A stretch of DNA of 64,000 nucleotides. It comes from Strongyloides papillosus (Eukaryota; Nematoda; Chromadorea; Rhabditida; Strongyloididae). Below the pieces are notes generated by a model. That model ran no database searches. It was not told the origin of the DNA and saw nothing but the letters and a program-made list of their open reading frames with translations. The translations under genes were made by a program, and so were the position numbers. The first letter of the stretch is position 1. Every line of letters begins with the position of its first letter. Shown here one piece after another: positions 11,859-25,254 of this stretch. The stretch lies in assembly GCA_005656395.1 (NCBI GenBank), contig SRSI01000079.1:1984001-2048000 (forward strand), in the 5' to 3' direction.

Positions 11859-13086
11859 TAATATGAATTGTTAATAGAATGGAATAATGATTTAATTAGC
11901 AATATTATAATAATTTTAGGAGAATATAGATATATTTATGCGTTTTTCTATCTTTCTTGATAATATATTCAAATTATTACCATTTATCGAATATAAATTT
12001 TCCAATTTTAAAATAATAATAGTGTTGGTATGGAAGAAAAAAAGTTAGATCAAACAAAATATATTTGAAAATAACTGATACAGCATGCGATATATTTTAA
12101 CGGAAATAAATATATAATAAATGTGAAGATATGAAGAAGCATCTATAAATGTGTAGTGTATATTTGTTGAAAAAATACTTTTTTTAGGCAAATACAAAAT
12201 CATGAATGAACAAAGAGAATGATTATAAACAAGTTTTACATACAATTTAGATATAAGTTATGCAAATATAAAAATAATACTACGTACATTACACCATGAT
12301 AGGAAGATAAGTTAATAATAACTTTATCAAATTAAGGAAATTAAACTAGTTTTGTAATTTAATAATCAAGAAACAAAAGTTTTTAAATAGTGTACTTTTT
12401 TTAAATGGGTTACGAAACCCCAAAATCTGAACGCGTTAAAACCTTCTCCTAACTTTTAAAGTTGATGAACTCGGTCCTACTTTTGTTAAATCACTTTACA
12501 TTAGTTTGTCAATTTGTTTTGTACAGTAGACACATATTAACATCAACAATAATTATTTTTAAATCTCGAATTTGGTTTACTTGAGTTCTGTTTTCTTGAA
12601 TTTATCTTCGAAAAAAAAGTGCAGTTATGCTTGCTTGACATAACAGTGCAAGCCGATCTCTTTATGTAAATAACTTCCCCACTAGGGACTTTTATAGTCA
12701 TTTCCAAATGAGTCATAAAGACTTCCCTACCAACACTCAATTAAGGGAGCTACTTATCATTATACACCTTAGAGTGCCTTGAAATATCGTTTGAAATATT
12801 GAAAACAATTAATACTTGATTTCACATCCATAATTATTTATCTCGAAATTTGTGAATTCACCCTTATCTCACCATACAATAAATTACAATATGGCGTCGA
12901 AATATTAATATTTAAGAAAGGTATACTGTTAAGGTGACATTTCTCTACAGTTAGTGCTATCAAGATTCATAAAAATTTGCCGCTATAAAATTATTGTTTT
13001 GTTTCTATTCCTAGAAAGTCCTATACTAACGACGATTTACCAATATTGTAGCAGCTCTATTGTACTAGTGTAACTCTACAGTAATT
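11859..13086. other. Intergenic region, 5' of RecQ5
   Basis: No convincing gene. The minus frame 12543-12740 (65 aa) has more complex composition than surrounding AT-rich DNA but no recognised domain. Base composition rises towards the RecQ gene from about 12380 onward. Confidence 0.4.
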
Positions 13087-14760
13087 ATGTCCTACTACAA
13101 GAGCAATAGCGCGAAGAGAGGAAGATATAGTCCCTCAGGCGATGAGGACGATGGATGTAAGGAATTAAGAGAGAAATTGAGGGGTGAAGAATTCAGGAAT
13201 CTGGATATACCTGAGAAAGCAGATTATCTTCTTCGCAATGTCTTCAAGCTTAAAGACTTCAGGACTACAGAGCAAAAAGAAGCAATATATAATGCCATGA
13301 AAGGTTAGCTTGTAAACTTTAATGCCTTCGGTTATTAATGTATTTTAGGAATTGGTGACACGTATATTTGTTTTCCGACTGGAGCTGGAAAAAGTCTTTG
13401 CTACCAACTGCCGGCACTGTCTAGAAGTGGAGTTACAATCGTCTTCTCTCCATTAATTGCTTTGATGGAAGACCAGGTCAACTACTTAAGGAGTCTCAAC
13501 ATAAAATGTTGTGCTTGGAACTCTAATTTAGATGACACAGAGCGGTCAAGTATATGCAGGGACTTGATGGGTGAAAAACCTCCGAAGCACAGGATTGTGT
13601 ACACGTCACCGGAGTCTATAAACAGCAAGTTCTTCTGTAAGATTGTCAAAAAACTTGGCTCTTCTGGTAGGCTGAACTTCTTTGTCGTGGATGAGGCTCA
13701 CTGCATCAGCTATTGGGGACATGAGTTTAGGAGTGATTATCTCAAACTCTCACGGATGCGCTCACTATGTTGGACTGTACCATGGATAATTTTGACGGCA
13801 ACTGCTAACCCTGAAGCAGAGTCAAGTATACTAAGATCGCTTCAATGTAATGCATTTCAGAAGGGAGCTCTGAAGATATTCAAGACGACACCCAGGAGAA
13901 AGAATTTATTTTATGATGTATTCTTTGAGGAGGCATTTAAAGAGGGTGAGACACGTGAAAAACACATCTTAGAATACATAAAAATGATGACGCGAGTGCT
14001 GAAGGCAAGACACGGGAAGGATTTTAACGATTTTGTTGGAATTGTTTATTGCCGCACAATTGACAGTTGTACTAAAATGGCTAAATTTCTCTCAGAGAAT
14101 GGACTACCTTCTGCTGCCTACCATTCACAACTACCAATTGATGAGAAGACAAGTGTTCAGGAACAGTGGATGAGCAATGTACTAACTGCCGTATGTGCTA
14201 CAATTGCTTTTGGTATGGGAATTAATAAATCTAATGTAAGGTTCATCGTCCACCATTTTCCACCAGATAACCTAGCAGCCTATTACCAAGAAAGTGGAAG
14301 AGCTGGTAGGAATGGTGAAGAATCGTACTGCAGACTTTACTACTCGCAGAAGATTAAGAAGAAGATGACAGTGTTCTTAAAGGAAAAATTAAAGGAAATT
14401 GAAGGTGAAGAGATTCAAGAAGAGATCAAAGAGATAAGAAGGAACAGTGCTGTGGATAACTATCAAAAAATGATTGAATATTGTGAGTCCACTGGATGTC
14501 GCAATCAAGCTCTATGTAAATATTTCCAACCGTCAGAGCGTATTGATGATTGCAAGGATCACTGTGATGCATGTAAACATGGACAAATTTTGAAGGCCCG
14601 ACTGAAGATGTTCAGAGACTATGTCCCGAAAAGTAAGAAGAAAGAAATTCCAAGCACAATATTGAAAAGACCCCCTAGTGCTTCTGATAAGGATATATCT
14701 GATGATGATGACACTGGTCATCCTGCTGCCAAAAAAGTGCGACTCGCTGAAGATGAATAA
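13087..14760 (+). CDS. rcq-5: RecQ-family DNA helicase, RecQ5 type
   Basis: ATP-dependent 3'-5' DNA helicase acting in the nucleus in recombination control and genome stability. Exons 13087-13303 and 13349-14760 with a 45-bp intron give 542 residues. Motif 0 ([11 protein letters not shown]) is at about 57-67, Walker A FPTGAGKS at 81-88, motif Ia [10 protein letters not shown] at 106-115, and Walker B VDEAH at 186-190. Motif [11 protein letters not shown] is at 221-228, motif [21 protein letters not shown] at 358-377, and motif [12 protein letters not shown] at 386-395. A RecQ zinc-binding module follows (Cys456, Cys474, Cys478, Cys481; [20 protein letters not shown]). The Lys-rich tail (KKKEIP, AAKKVR) looks like a nuclear signal. 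It lacks the WH and HRDC domains, as RecQ5 does, and is shorter than vertebrate RECQL5. The aromatic-rich loop reads CISYWGHEF where most RecQs have Gln before Trp. Codon use is visibly less AT-biased than the neighbours. Confidence 0.93.
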
Positions 14761-14909
14761 TTCGAGAATGTTAAAGATAACTTCCTCGGAAAATAATGTG
14801 TAGTGATGATAAAATTATTTTTATTTGTATATAATATGTATATGAAGTTGTAAATATAATATTAACTATATTTTAATTGTATATGTAATCTAATTAATCA
14901 ATAAAAATT

Positions 14910-16810
14910 TTATAATACAGATTTTCCCGTAGTGTAATCTTCAATGGCTTTGTCAATCTCTTCTTTTGTAAAAGCGTCATTAAGTTTTAGTAACATCTCG
15001 TTGATGGTCTCAGCTGTTTCTTCATTAGCATGGTAAACTTTTTTAACGCCGAAGTACTGAGCAACAGCGTGTTTGAGTTGCCTGTTATCAGTTTGGATTG
15101 CTGCATCTACAACTTTAACAACATTTATTTTATCAGGATCATGGTTTTCCATATATTTTAATGCTTCAATTAATCTTCCTTTATTTATGAGAATCTCAGC
15201 AATTGGTTCTGATGTTTTTGCAATTCTGGCTAGTATATCCATAGCTAACTGTGCCAATGGAGGATACTCATTTTCCAGTGAAACGAAATCAAAAGCAAAG
15301 GCTTTTGTATCAGGGATAACTTTATATTGTATTAATTGTTCTAGGCGAACGAAGTCTTTTGCTTTGATAAGAATTGACACCAAAACGTCAGTGAAATATA
15401 AATCTATTGGAATATTATTTTCATTACAGATATGGAGAGTTTCCAAACCAATATTAATAAGGAATTTTTTGTCGAAATTCCTTTCTAAACATGGATTCAA
15501 GATAAAGTGTGCGATATTTACTTGTTTAATTTCAACCTTTCTGTATGGTTCTTCTGAGGATGAAGCGAAAAACCAATTAAACATTGTAGTGAAGTTTGAT
15601 AATTTAAAAACATTCTTTAAAGTTAGTTCGCAGATATTTTCTAATAATGAATTTCTAAGTGCCTTTCTATTAAGATAGAATCTAATGTAATTCATTTTGT
15701 CATCAAAACAATTGACGATATCTGACAACTCAATTCCAAGTGAAGTTACCATTGCAAAACTTTCATCAATTATAATATTTGGATGGCAGGTAATCCATAC
15801 GTCTGAATAGACAAAATTTTCCCACTCGTCAAAAGTATTTTTAAATGACTCATGAACTGTGATGCTTTGGGATATTATAGGATACTGTGACATACAATTT
15901 GGATTCATTCCAATATCGTAAAGGTATGATTTTTTAATTTCCTGACAATGAAGAACTAGGATATTATCAACAATATGTAATGCTACAGCACCAAAATGAT
16001 CATAATTAAGAATGTATTTAAGAAATGGTATATCTGAAGGATTTGTCGTCATCTCATATAGGTAAATATTAGAATCTGTCTCAGTAAAACGAAAAACACA
16101 ACAATATAGTTGTTTGTAAATATAAGTTAGGAGAACATTTTCGGCACTTAGAGTTTCAAGGTTTTTTGATGTTCCATAATCAACATCAAACATAGCTAAC
16201 TTTTGAATGTTATTACGGGTAATCATAAAGGGATTTAGATTATTTTTACTATGTCCAGTTGCGGCAACTAACATTTTTGCTTCACCAAAGTATGTATGCC
16301 ATTCTGGAGTTATGGAGACTGTCTTTAGAAGACTCGATTTTTTTTTATCAAAATTTATTTGCCTTAACTCTAAACTTTTTTGCATAATCAAAAGAATGGT
16401 GTTTTCACTTATCCACTCAATATCATTAATTATTGATGTTTTAACTTTGGGGTAAATAAGAAAACTATCAGGCTTAGTTAGAAGATCATCTTCCGATAAT
16501 ATAATAATTTCTACAAATATTTGATTTCTCAAGACACAAACGTACTTTAAATCAGGGGAAATTTTAACTTTCAATACAATTCCATTATCATCTAGCCTGA
16601 ATGATATATCTTTATCGTTACTTGATACACTTTTTATTGTTACACCAAGAACACCATTCCCTCTCACTGTACATACCTGAAAAGTATATTTTTAATATTT
16701 AGAGCTAATATATATTTAAAACAAACTTTTTTAGCAGTATTATCATAGAAAAAATCAGCTGCTTGTGTTGATCGATCAAAAGAAACAATATCTTCACCAA
16801 CAATCAACAT
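14910..16810 (-). CDS. RMC1: RMC1 (Mic1/C18orf8) homologue, regulator of the MON1-CCZ1 Rab7 GEF
   Basis: RMC1 is a subunit of the metazoan MON1-CCZ1 complex, which activates Rab7 on late endosomes. Exon 2 is one long frame (16676-14910, ending TGKSVL). A first exon, 16810 to about 16727, encodes MLIVGEDIVSFDRSTQAADF then YDNTAKK. The intron is GTTTG...TTTTCAG. The exact donor base depends on a short T-run I cannot count with certainty. The protein is about 615 aa, close to the 657 aa of human RMC1. Recognisable stretches include VRGNGVLGV followed by ISFRLDDNGIVLKVKISPDL (N-terminal beta-propeller). The C-terminal helical Mic1 domain has YKVIPDTKAFAFDFVSLENE, then YPPLAQLAMDILARIAK and AEILINKGRLIEALKYM. 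The long antisense frame at 15073-15678 is a shadow. Tail-to-tail with RecQ5 (149 bp) and head-to-head with SRP54. Confidence 0.87.
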
Positions 16811-18618
<1,808 letters not shown>

Positions 18619-19847
18619 TTTTATTAACATATATCTAATAAAAAATACAAATTCCATATGTAGATTTTTATAAATAATGTTATTATATGTAAATAAAAAA
18701 AGTTTTATTTGGACCACAACGGAAGATAAAGTCTCTGACTTTGATACGCATGATAAAAACAAATTTTTTTAGTGATAATAAGTAACTTTACGATAGTAAT
18801 TATACTACAGGGTGGCTCTAAAAGGTGGTCCTATGACAAGATATATACATTAACTTTAACGTAAAGAAATTTTAGCATCATTGTATAAACACAGAACAAG
18901 TAATCATTCGATTTTTCGGTCAGTACATAAAAATTATATAAAGATAAGTTAAACATTTATCATTGTACAATAAAAATTAACAAACATTTATTAATACACC
19001 AATAAATTTTTGAAGTTTATGTAAGAGTAATTTTTTTGCTTATAAAAAGCTTTATTAATTAATTAATAACAGTAATTAACTAAAAAATTGTTATCATAAA
19101 ATACTTTTTGAATCATTCAGCACTTCGTTATACCCTTCGTGTAGATTATCCTATTACAACAATCAAATATATTGACGATTCTTCATATGCAATTCTTTCT
19201 AACAGTGGATTGCAAATTTATAAAAGAATATCATAGAGTGAAGTTTTCGTGGAGCTTTAAGTATTCTTTTATTTTTATTTCAAATTGTTGTCAAAATTAA
19301 AGATAATTTTTAATGCACACAAAACCTAAACATGTTGATCTAACCAATACGATTTATACAAAAGGGGTATATTTTATAGATTTTGGGGCCCTCAGTTTTA
19401 CCTATTTTGCAAATTCATTCTAGCTCATTTTTGCAAGTACGTTATACCTTATTTTGCATTTACAAAACAAGATAAAATGTGTGCTCGAAATGAGGTAGAA
19501 TGTGCATAAAAAGTGAGCTAGACTGTAGTCTTTGGTTTACATCCAGTTTGTAAGTTTCATTGTTTTTTAATTATTATGCTTAACTAAAAGATTTTAAAGA
19601 CTTTTTTTTGGTAAGTTGATAAAAATATTCATTCGCCAACGATAGAACATAATATGTTTACTTAGTATTAATTAGTAACAAGATAAATAAAGATTGGGCA
19701 TTTTAAAATTTTTCCTGTTTAAAATATTTAAATTAAACGAAATAATAAAAATATTCATATTATTTTAATAATAAACTCTCACAATAAACAAAATTTTTTC
19801 ATAGTGCTTACCAAAAAATCACGTCATTTGCGGTACACTCTTTAATC
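18619..19847. other. Intergenic region with a small foldback repeat (about 19395-19560)
   Basis: AT-rich, no gene. Around 19410-19540 the sequence ATTCTAGCTCATTTTTGCAA returns inverted as AAAAAGTGAGCTAGACTGT. A related copy lies at about 59905-60050, so this is a dispersed hairpin repeat. Confidence 0.5.
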
Positions 19848-21124
19848 ATATCATAACAACTACCTATTAATTCAACTTTATGCTATATTAGGACATCCTT
19901 GAGTTAAATGACATTAAGATTATTATTTTATTTATATATTAAAAATTTTTTTAGAAAGCTAATAAAAAGTTATAGACGGCAGAGCAAATAAAAAATATAT
20001 GTGAGAACAGTAATTTGTACTATTTCAAAAGTTGTCACAAGATGTAGTAACGTAATTAAAAAGAATATTTTATGAAATACTCAAATATTATACTTACATA
20101 AGATTTTAAATCAAAATTTATAAGTTATTTCATGAAAATATATACTTTTGATATTGCTTTGAAACATAATCTTTCTTATTGTTTTAATTAGGAAACGTAA
20201 AGAATATATTATCAAGGAAATGTTCAATCGAATTCAAAATTTAAATAAAAAATTTTCTAGTATCGACATATCATTTTTTTCACAATCACAGTATGTAGGG
20301 TAATTCTAAAAAAACGTTGCTATCTAGGTAACGTTAATATCTACAGTATAAGGAAAACTATAAAATATTTTTAGATCCTACTTATGATTCGAAATCTTTT
20401 GACAGAGATTACTTATCAATATTAAAGACATCTTTAATATCGTGTGAAAAAATTAAATTCGTTGGAAAAAATCATTTTTGATATAAAAGTATTTCATTCA
20501 ACACCAGCTATAAAGAATATACCAAGATTATTTGGAAAAGACTTCTAAAAAATGTATATTTTTTTCTACATAATTTAAAAGTGATATGAAAATAAAGTGT
20601 TGTTAATATGTAAATTATTTTTATTTCGGTTATAATAGATTTTGGAAGTAATTAATATTTTAGTTTATCAATTTTACTTCACATTTTCAAATTAAATGGT
20701 CGAACATCAAAATTATTTATCTAATAAAATTTGCAAAAATTTGCTTCAAAAAAGGAAAAAAGTTATAATTATGTATGCATATTATCAAAGAATAAATATT
20801 TAAATAGTTTAAAATTCAAGATATTAATTCGCAGACATGGGAAATTACAATTACGTTAGAAACATATTTATTGTATTGTATTTGTTAACAAATAAAAATT
20901 TTTATACCAGATAATCTAAATTTAAACTTATAAAACATAAATTTTTACCATAAGTTTTATTATCTTTTAGTCACCTGTCTTAACAATAGAAATTCTGTCA
21001 AAAATTTGTTCAGATGCTCTTACTAAATTTTGTAATGATCTTTCTTCTTTTTCTTGTATATATATAAAGGAAAAATTTTATTGAACATCACTTCACATAT
21101 TTCATATTTACAAAAATAATAAGT
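19848..21124 (+). repeat. Segmental duplication copy 1 (upstream of the ShK gene; matches about 25255-26595)
   Basis: This non-coding block and the one at 25255-26595 align along their whole length; both are followed by paralogous secreted genes. The stretch 20150-20575 is nearly identical to 25555-25975. The flanks contain small indels and more substitutions. The homology runs on through the start codons to about codon 115 of the genes. Confidence 0.85.
21063..21068 (+). promoter_or_regulatory. TATA box of ShK-protein gene 1
   Basis: TATAAA inside TGTATATATATAAAGG, 62 bp upstream of the ATG. The same motif stands at the identical distance in the duplicate gene. Confidence 0.6.
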
Positions 21125-22039
21125 ATGGTTTCAACAAAATTTTTCCTTATAGCAACCCTTTATTTTACTTCAATGAAAATTGCTCATTGTGGCGATACTA
21201 TAGCTTGTACAGCGTCAACTGATTGTACTTCAACACAAAAGTGTATTGACGTTGATGGGGTTAACAAAGCCTGTGTTGAAACCTGTACCACGGATGCAGA
21301 CTGTGGAGGTACCGCTGGATCCTGCGCAGCTACTACGACTGGAGATGTTGGAGGTGCTACTGGCTTTAGTTTGTGTCCTTTGATTATACAACAGTGTCTT
21401 ACCGATGCTGAGTGTACTGCATTAGATGCAACACTCCCCATTTGTAACTTGTACTCTCTTACTTGCGTAGCTGATACAACAGCAGGAACAACAACAACGG
21501 CAGCAGGAACAACAACAACAACAGTGGCAACAACAACAACAACAACAAAAGCACCAACAACTACAGCTAAATCCTCTTCTACAACTTGCGCAGATAAAGT
21601 AACTGGAGGAAGTAATGACTGTGCTTCATTAGCTGCATATTGTACAAATAGTTTATACCTTAGCTTAATGAAAGAGAAATGTCCTAAAACTTGTGGATAT
21701 TGTACTACTTCTTCTGGTTCCTCTGGATCATCTGGATCTGGTTCTACATCCAGTGGATGCGCAGATCAAGTTACTGGTGGTTCAAATGATTGTACTTCAA
21801 TGATTTCATACTGCACCAATACACTTTATAAAGATTTAATGAAACAAAAATGTGCTAAAACTTGTGGATACTGTACCTCATCATCATCTAGCTCATCATC
21901 ATCTTCATCAGGAAGTACAAGTACCAGTACATGCAAAGATGCTTCTTCTGACTGTTCCTCGAAAAGCTATTTGTGTAAAAATTCACTTTATTTATCTTTA
22001 ATGAAGACCAATTGTCCTTTAACTTGTGGATATTGTTAA
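21125..22039 (+). CDS. Secreted Cys-rich protein with Thr-rich linker and three ShK domains
   Basis: Single-exon gene of 304 residues. Residues 1-22 form a signal peptide (hydrophobic FFLIATLYFTSM, ending AHCG), so the product is secreted. Residues 23-114 hold two Cys-rich modules: one with CTASTDCTSTQKC and CTTDADC, and one with QCLTDAEC followed by CNLYSLTC. Residues 115-153 are almost pure Thr/Ala with a few Lys, a likely O-glycosylated mucin stalk. Three six-Cys ShK modules follow at 155-193, 212-250 and 270-304, each ending CGYC and separated by Ser/Gly-rich linkers. ShK domains are very common in nematode secreted proteins; in animals they often act on K+ channels or serve as scaffolds. 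No enzymatic domain is attached. The role is unknown; surface/host-interaction function is inference. A truncated paralogue lies 5.4 kb downstream. Confidence 0.88.
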   Translation: MVSTKFFLIATLYFTSMKIAHCGDTIACTASTDCTSTQKCIDVDGVNKACVETCTTDADCGGTAGSCAATTTGDVGGATGFSLCPLIIQQCLTDAECTALDATLPICNLYSLTCVADTTAGTTTTAAGTTTTTVATTTTTTKAPTTTAKSSSTTCADKVTGGSNDCASLAAYCTNSLYLSLMKEKCPKTCGYCTTSSGSSGSSGSGSTSSGCADQVTGGSNDCTSMISYCTNTLYKDLMKQKCAKTCGYCTSSSSSSSSSSSGSTSTSTCKDASSDCSSKSYLCKNSLYLSLMKTNCPLTCGYC

Positions 22040-23042
22040 TTAATAAGATACTTTTTTTTTCCATTCATTTAAATTTTATATTTTGCAAGCAACATTTATG
22101 CGATAAAATCTTAGATATTTATTGAATATTATTTTTTTCTGTTAACAAAATGAACGTGGTTAATTAAAAAATTAGTTAACAAATTAGGCTTTTTTACTTA
22201 ATAGAAATAATAATTCAGGCTACTTTCTTCTACTGAAGATAGTATTCATTCAATTAAAAACGTTTTTGTAAGTAAGATAAAAAGCAAGGCAATAAACGAA
22301 CTGAAAAAAACAAGATCAAATTTCTATACAAATAAATATTATATAAGAAACTCAATTATCTACACTACAAACTTCTCAACCACAATTTCAGTTAATATTA
22401 AACAGGGATGTTTCATTAATCATTTAATTGTAATTTTTATTGTAGCTTTTAAAAATATAATTAAATAGCAGAAGTTTATATTCCATTCTAATCACCAAAA
22501 TTGTTACAAATCTTGTAACCATTATTAAAAATAATTTGTTTATTATTACATACATGACAAATAACATAGATAAACATTTTTTTGCCTACAAATAGCTTTG
22601 ATGATGAATGAAAATTGTTGGCTTTAAATTAATAATACTAATTAAAAATGGTATTTATTATTGCATTAAGCCTGCATTTATTAATGATATTATCTAATGA
22701 ATTTATTTTGGTATCAAATAAATCTTCTTCGAAATACTTTCGACATTAAATATATCAAAACAATATTTACAAAAAGTGATCTATAATGAAAACACCAACG
22801 CACAATAAAAAATCATTGTATAAAATAGTAATTTTTTTAAAAATTTCTGTTTTGAATAGACAATGATATGTTTTGATTAGAGCAAAATTAGCTAATAATA
22901 GTTGACTGTATTTTATAAAATAAACGATAATTTTTAGCATCAAAAGTTAAAATTTTTATATAAAATTTGGTAATCCATAATGATAACACAAATTCATTAA
23001 AAATTTGTTTATGATAGTTATAATTCAATGTAAATTACAAAT
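22040..23042. other. AT-rich intergenic region
   Basis: No gene or structured repeat seen; 3' flank of the ShK gene. Confidence 0.4.
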
Positions 23043-24658
23043 TTTAATTAATAACAAATACGCATTAAATTATTCAATTCCTTCCATTTTTCGAAATTTT
23101 TCAAGAAAGCAATATAATAAATATCATTTTCTTTTAAACATCTTAATGATATATTAAATCTATCTTTCATTAAATTAGAATAATGTTCATTATTTTTGTT
23201 ATCTTATACAACATCATCAGGATAGTAAAAATTAGAATCAAAACACAAAAACATAACTGTTTCAACCCATGGTGGAATATTTACTTTCCTTTCACCATTA
23301 AAACAACATTTCTTAATGATGGAATTTTATAAAGAGCGTTTTCAGGTATATTATAGGAAAATAAAAACGAAATTGTTGTAAGGGAAGGGAAAAGGATAAC
23401 AATTTTTTCAAAAAATTCTAATGTCATTTTGTCCGCCTCCATTAAATAAAGTATTATTTACTTATTGATGATGATAAGATAGATATTTTACTTGCAATCA
23501 TAAAATTATATAAATGTTTTATATTTTCACTATTTGAATTCTCTTGAGAGGTATAATACTTTTTAAAAGAGATTCTTGCATTTGTTAAATTCTTTAAAGA
23601 ACTTCTATAGTTAAACAATTCTTTCAAATACAATTTAGTATCATCCGACGATTTATATTTATCTAATATTACTTTTGGTAGCGAGTTTTCTACATAAATA
23701 ACAATATTTTGTAAATTTTCCAATGAATTTAAAAGTATCTTTAAAGCCTTAAAATCATTTATTTCATTAATAGAAAGCAAAAGGGTTTTTGTTTCATCTT
23801 TTATATTTATCCTTCCCTCGCTAAGATTATAATTATTTTCTTTTAAATACTTATTTCAATCCAAATCATGATCCATTTGGATATTTAAATTTATGGTTTT
23901 TCCATAATTTAACATTTTTAAGGCGTTTGCAAGAGAATCATTACCATCACGCTAGAAACATATAATTAAACGTACATCTTTAATCTTGACAATGTAATCA
24001 AAAAAATCTTTTATTGAATCATAGATGTTAGATAAGTTATCATAGTATGTATTTAAATGTATAGATAAATATATTTCATGTAACTTTGGTAAACCATCGA
24101 AAATACCATAATTTAACAAATTGTATTTCTCTGCATACTTTAAAATATCATAAAAAATTGATCCAGCTTTTTTATTTTAGTTGATTTTAATTTTTCATAG
24201 ATATGTAAAATGAAACAACTATTTGATATATTATCAAAACCATTTATAATACGCAATTCATTTACATTTGGAAAATTGATAATAATAAATTGAAACAATG
24301 ATGAATATTTATTAGCAAGATATATTTTATCATCATCAGACAATTTCTCTGTACCATCTTCTAAAAGGAATGATATGAAATTATTATTTTCAAAATTTAT
24401 CTTGGGTTGATTGCTCAAAATTGTCTTCATATCGTTGACAGAAACTTTCTCATTATCATGCATATTATTGCATAATACATCAGAATTTTGAATATCTTCA
24501 ATATTAGATATTTGAATATCAAAACAGCTTGATAAGTAGTTAAATTTTTTATGAATTTTATAATCCTTTAAATTTGTCTTACTTTAAAGTTTAGTAATAT
24601 CTGATAATAAATCACAATCATTAATCAAATCTTTAATCTCAACAATTTCAGAAGGCAT
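23043..24658 (-). pseudogene. Decayed leucine-rich-repeat-like gene
   Basis: Reading the minus strand from an ATG at 24658 (MPSEIVEIKDLINDC) to a stop near 23043, coding sequence can be followed across most of 1.6 kb. It is broken by several in-frame stops (near 24590, 24180, 23950 and 23865) and at least one frameshift. The two longest surviving pieces are 24463-24140 (107 aa) and 23780-23454 (108 aa). The text alternates strand-like and helix-like segments of LRR type: FPNVNELRIINGF, GLPKLHEIYLSIHLN, LENLQNIVIYVEN, FPSLTTISFLFSYN, IPSLRNVVLMVKG. It therefore probably descends from an LRR family, perhaps the F-box/LRR type expanded in nematodes, but no F-box is recognisable. It sits between the two copies of the ShK-gene duplication. 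Confidence 0.65.
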
Positions 24659-25254
24659 AATAATACAAAAAAATATTTAGAAAAAATATATATGTTGATA
24701 AGTCAATGGTTCTATAGAGACTTTTAGGTAATAAATATTTCAAAATTGTACTCTTTCATATACAGATGCTATTTTATATATAAAATAATTACCAAAATAT
24801 AATTGATAATAAAAAATAAAATTAAACTACTAATCATAATGCGTATGATAGTTGAATTCTATAAAAAGATGTTAAAAAGTTTTTGCTATTAGAAAATTTA
24901 CCAAATGATTACATATTGAAAAGAACTTTTTTCTAACATTGAAGTATCATAGTTATTTAGGAAAAAATGATTATAAAGTACTCCTTCAGATACAGTTTTG
25001 AAGTAGAATACTTGTTAAACCGTCAAAAACAAGCGTAGTAATTGTACACATCTAATTTGGTAGAAATTTGTGCATATATTATAAATTAAAGAATTTTTTA
25101 TTATTATAAAGAATAGAAAATTTAACAATAAATTTATATGTTTATTTATTTTCTTACATACACTTTGTGTCAATGGAAATTACAACTTTTCACCTTGTAT
25201 ACACAATTGCTGTTATTTTTAAGAGTTCCAAAGCTAAAAAATTTTAAACTTGAT
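24659..25254. other. AT-rich intergenic region
   Basis: No gene or repeat recognised. Confidence 0.4.

Noticed and set aside
15073..15678. 201-aa ORF on the plus strand
   Set aside because: Exact antisense of the conserved C-terminal domain of RMC1; no start context or family resemblance.
21184..21441. Antisense ORFs opposite the ShK genes (also 26655-27093)
   Set aside because: Mirror images of the Cys-rich coding frames.
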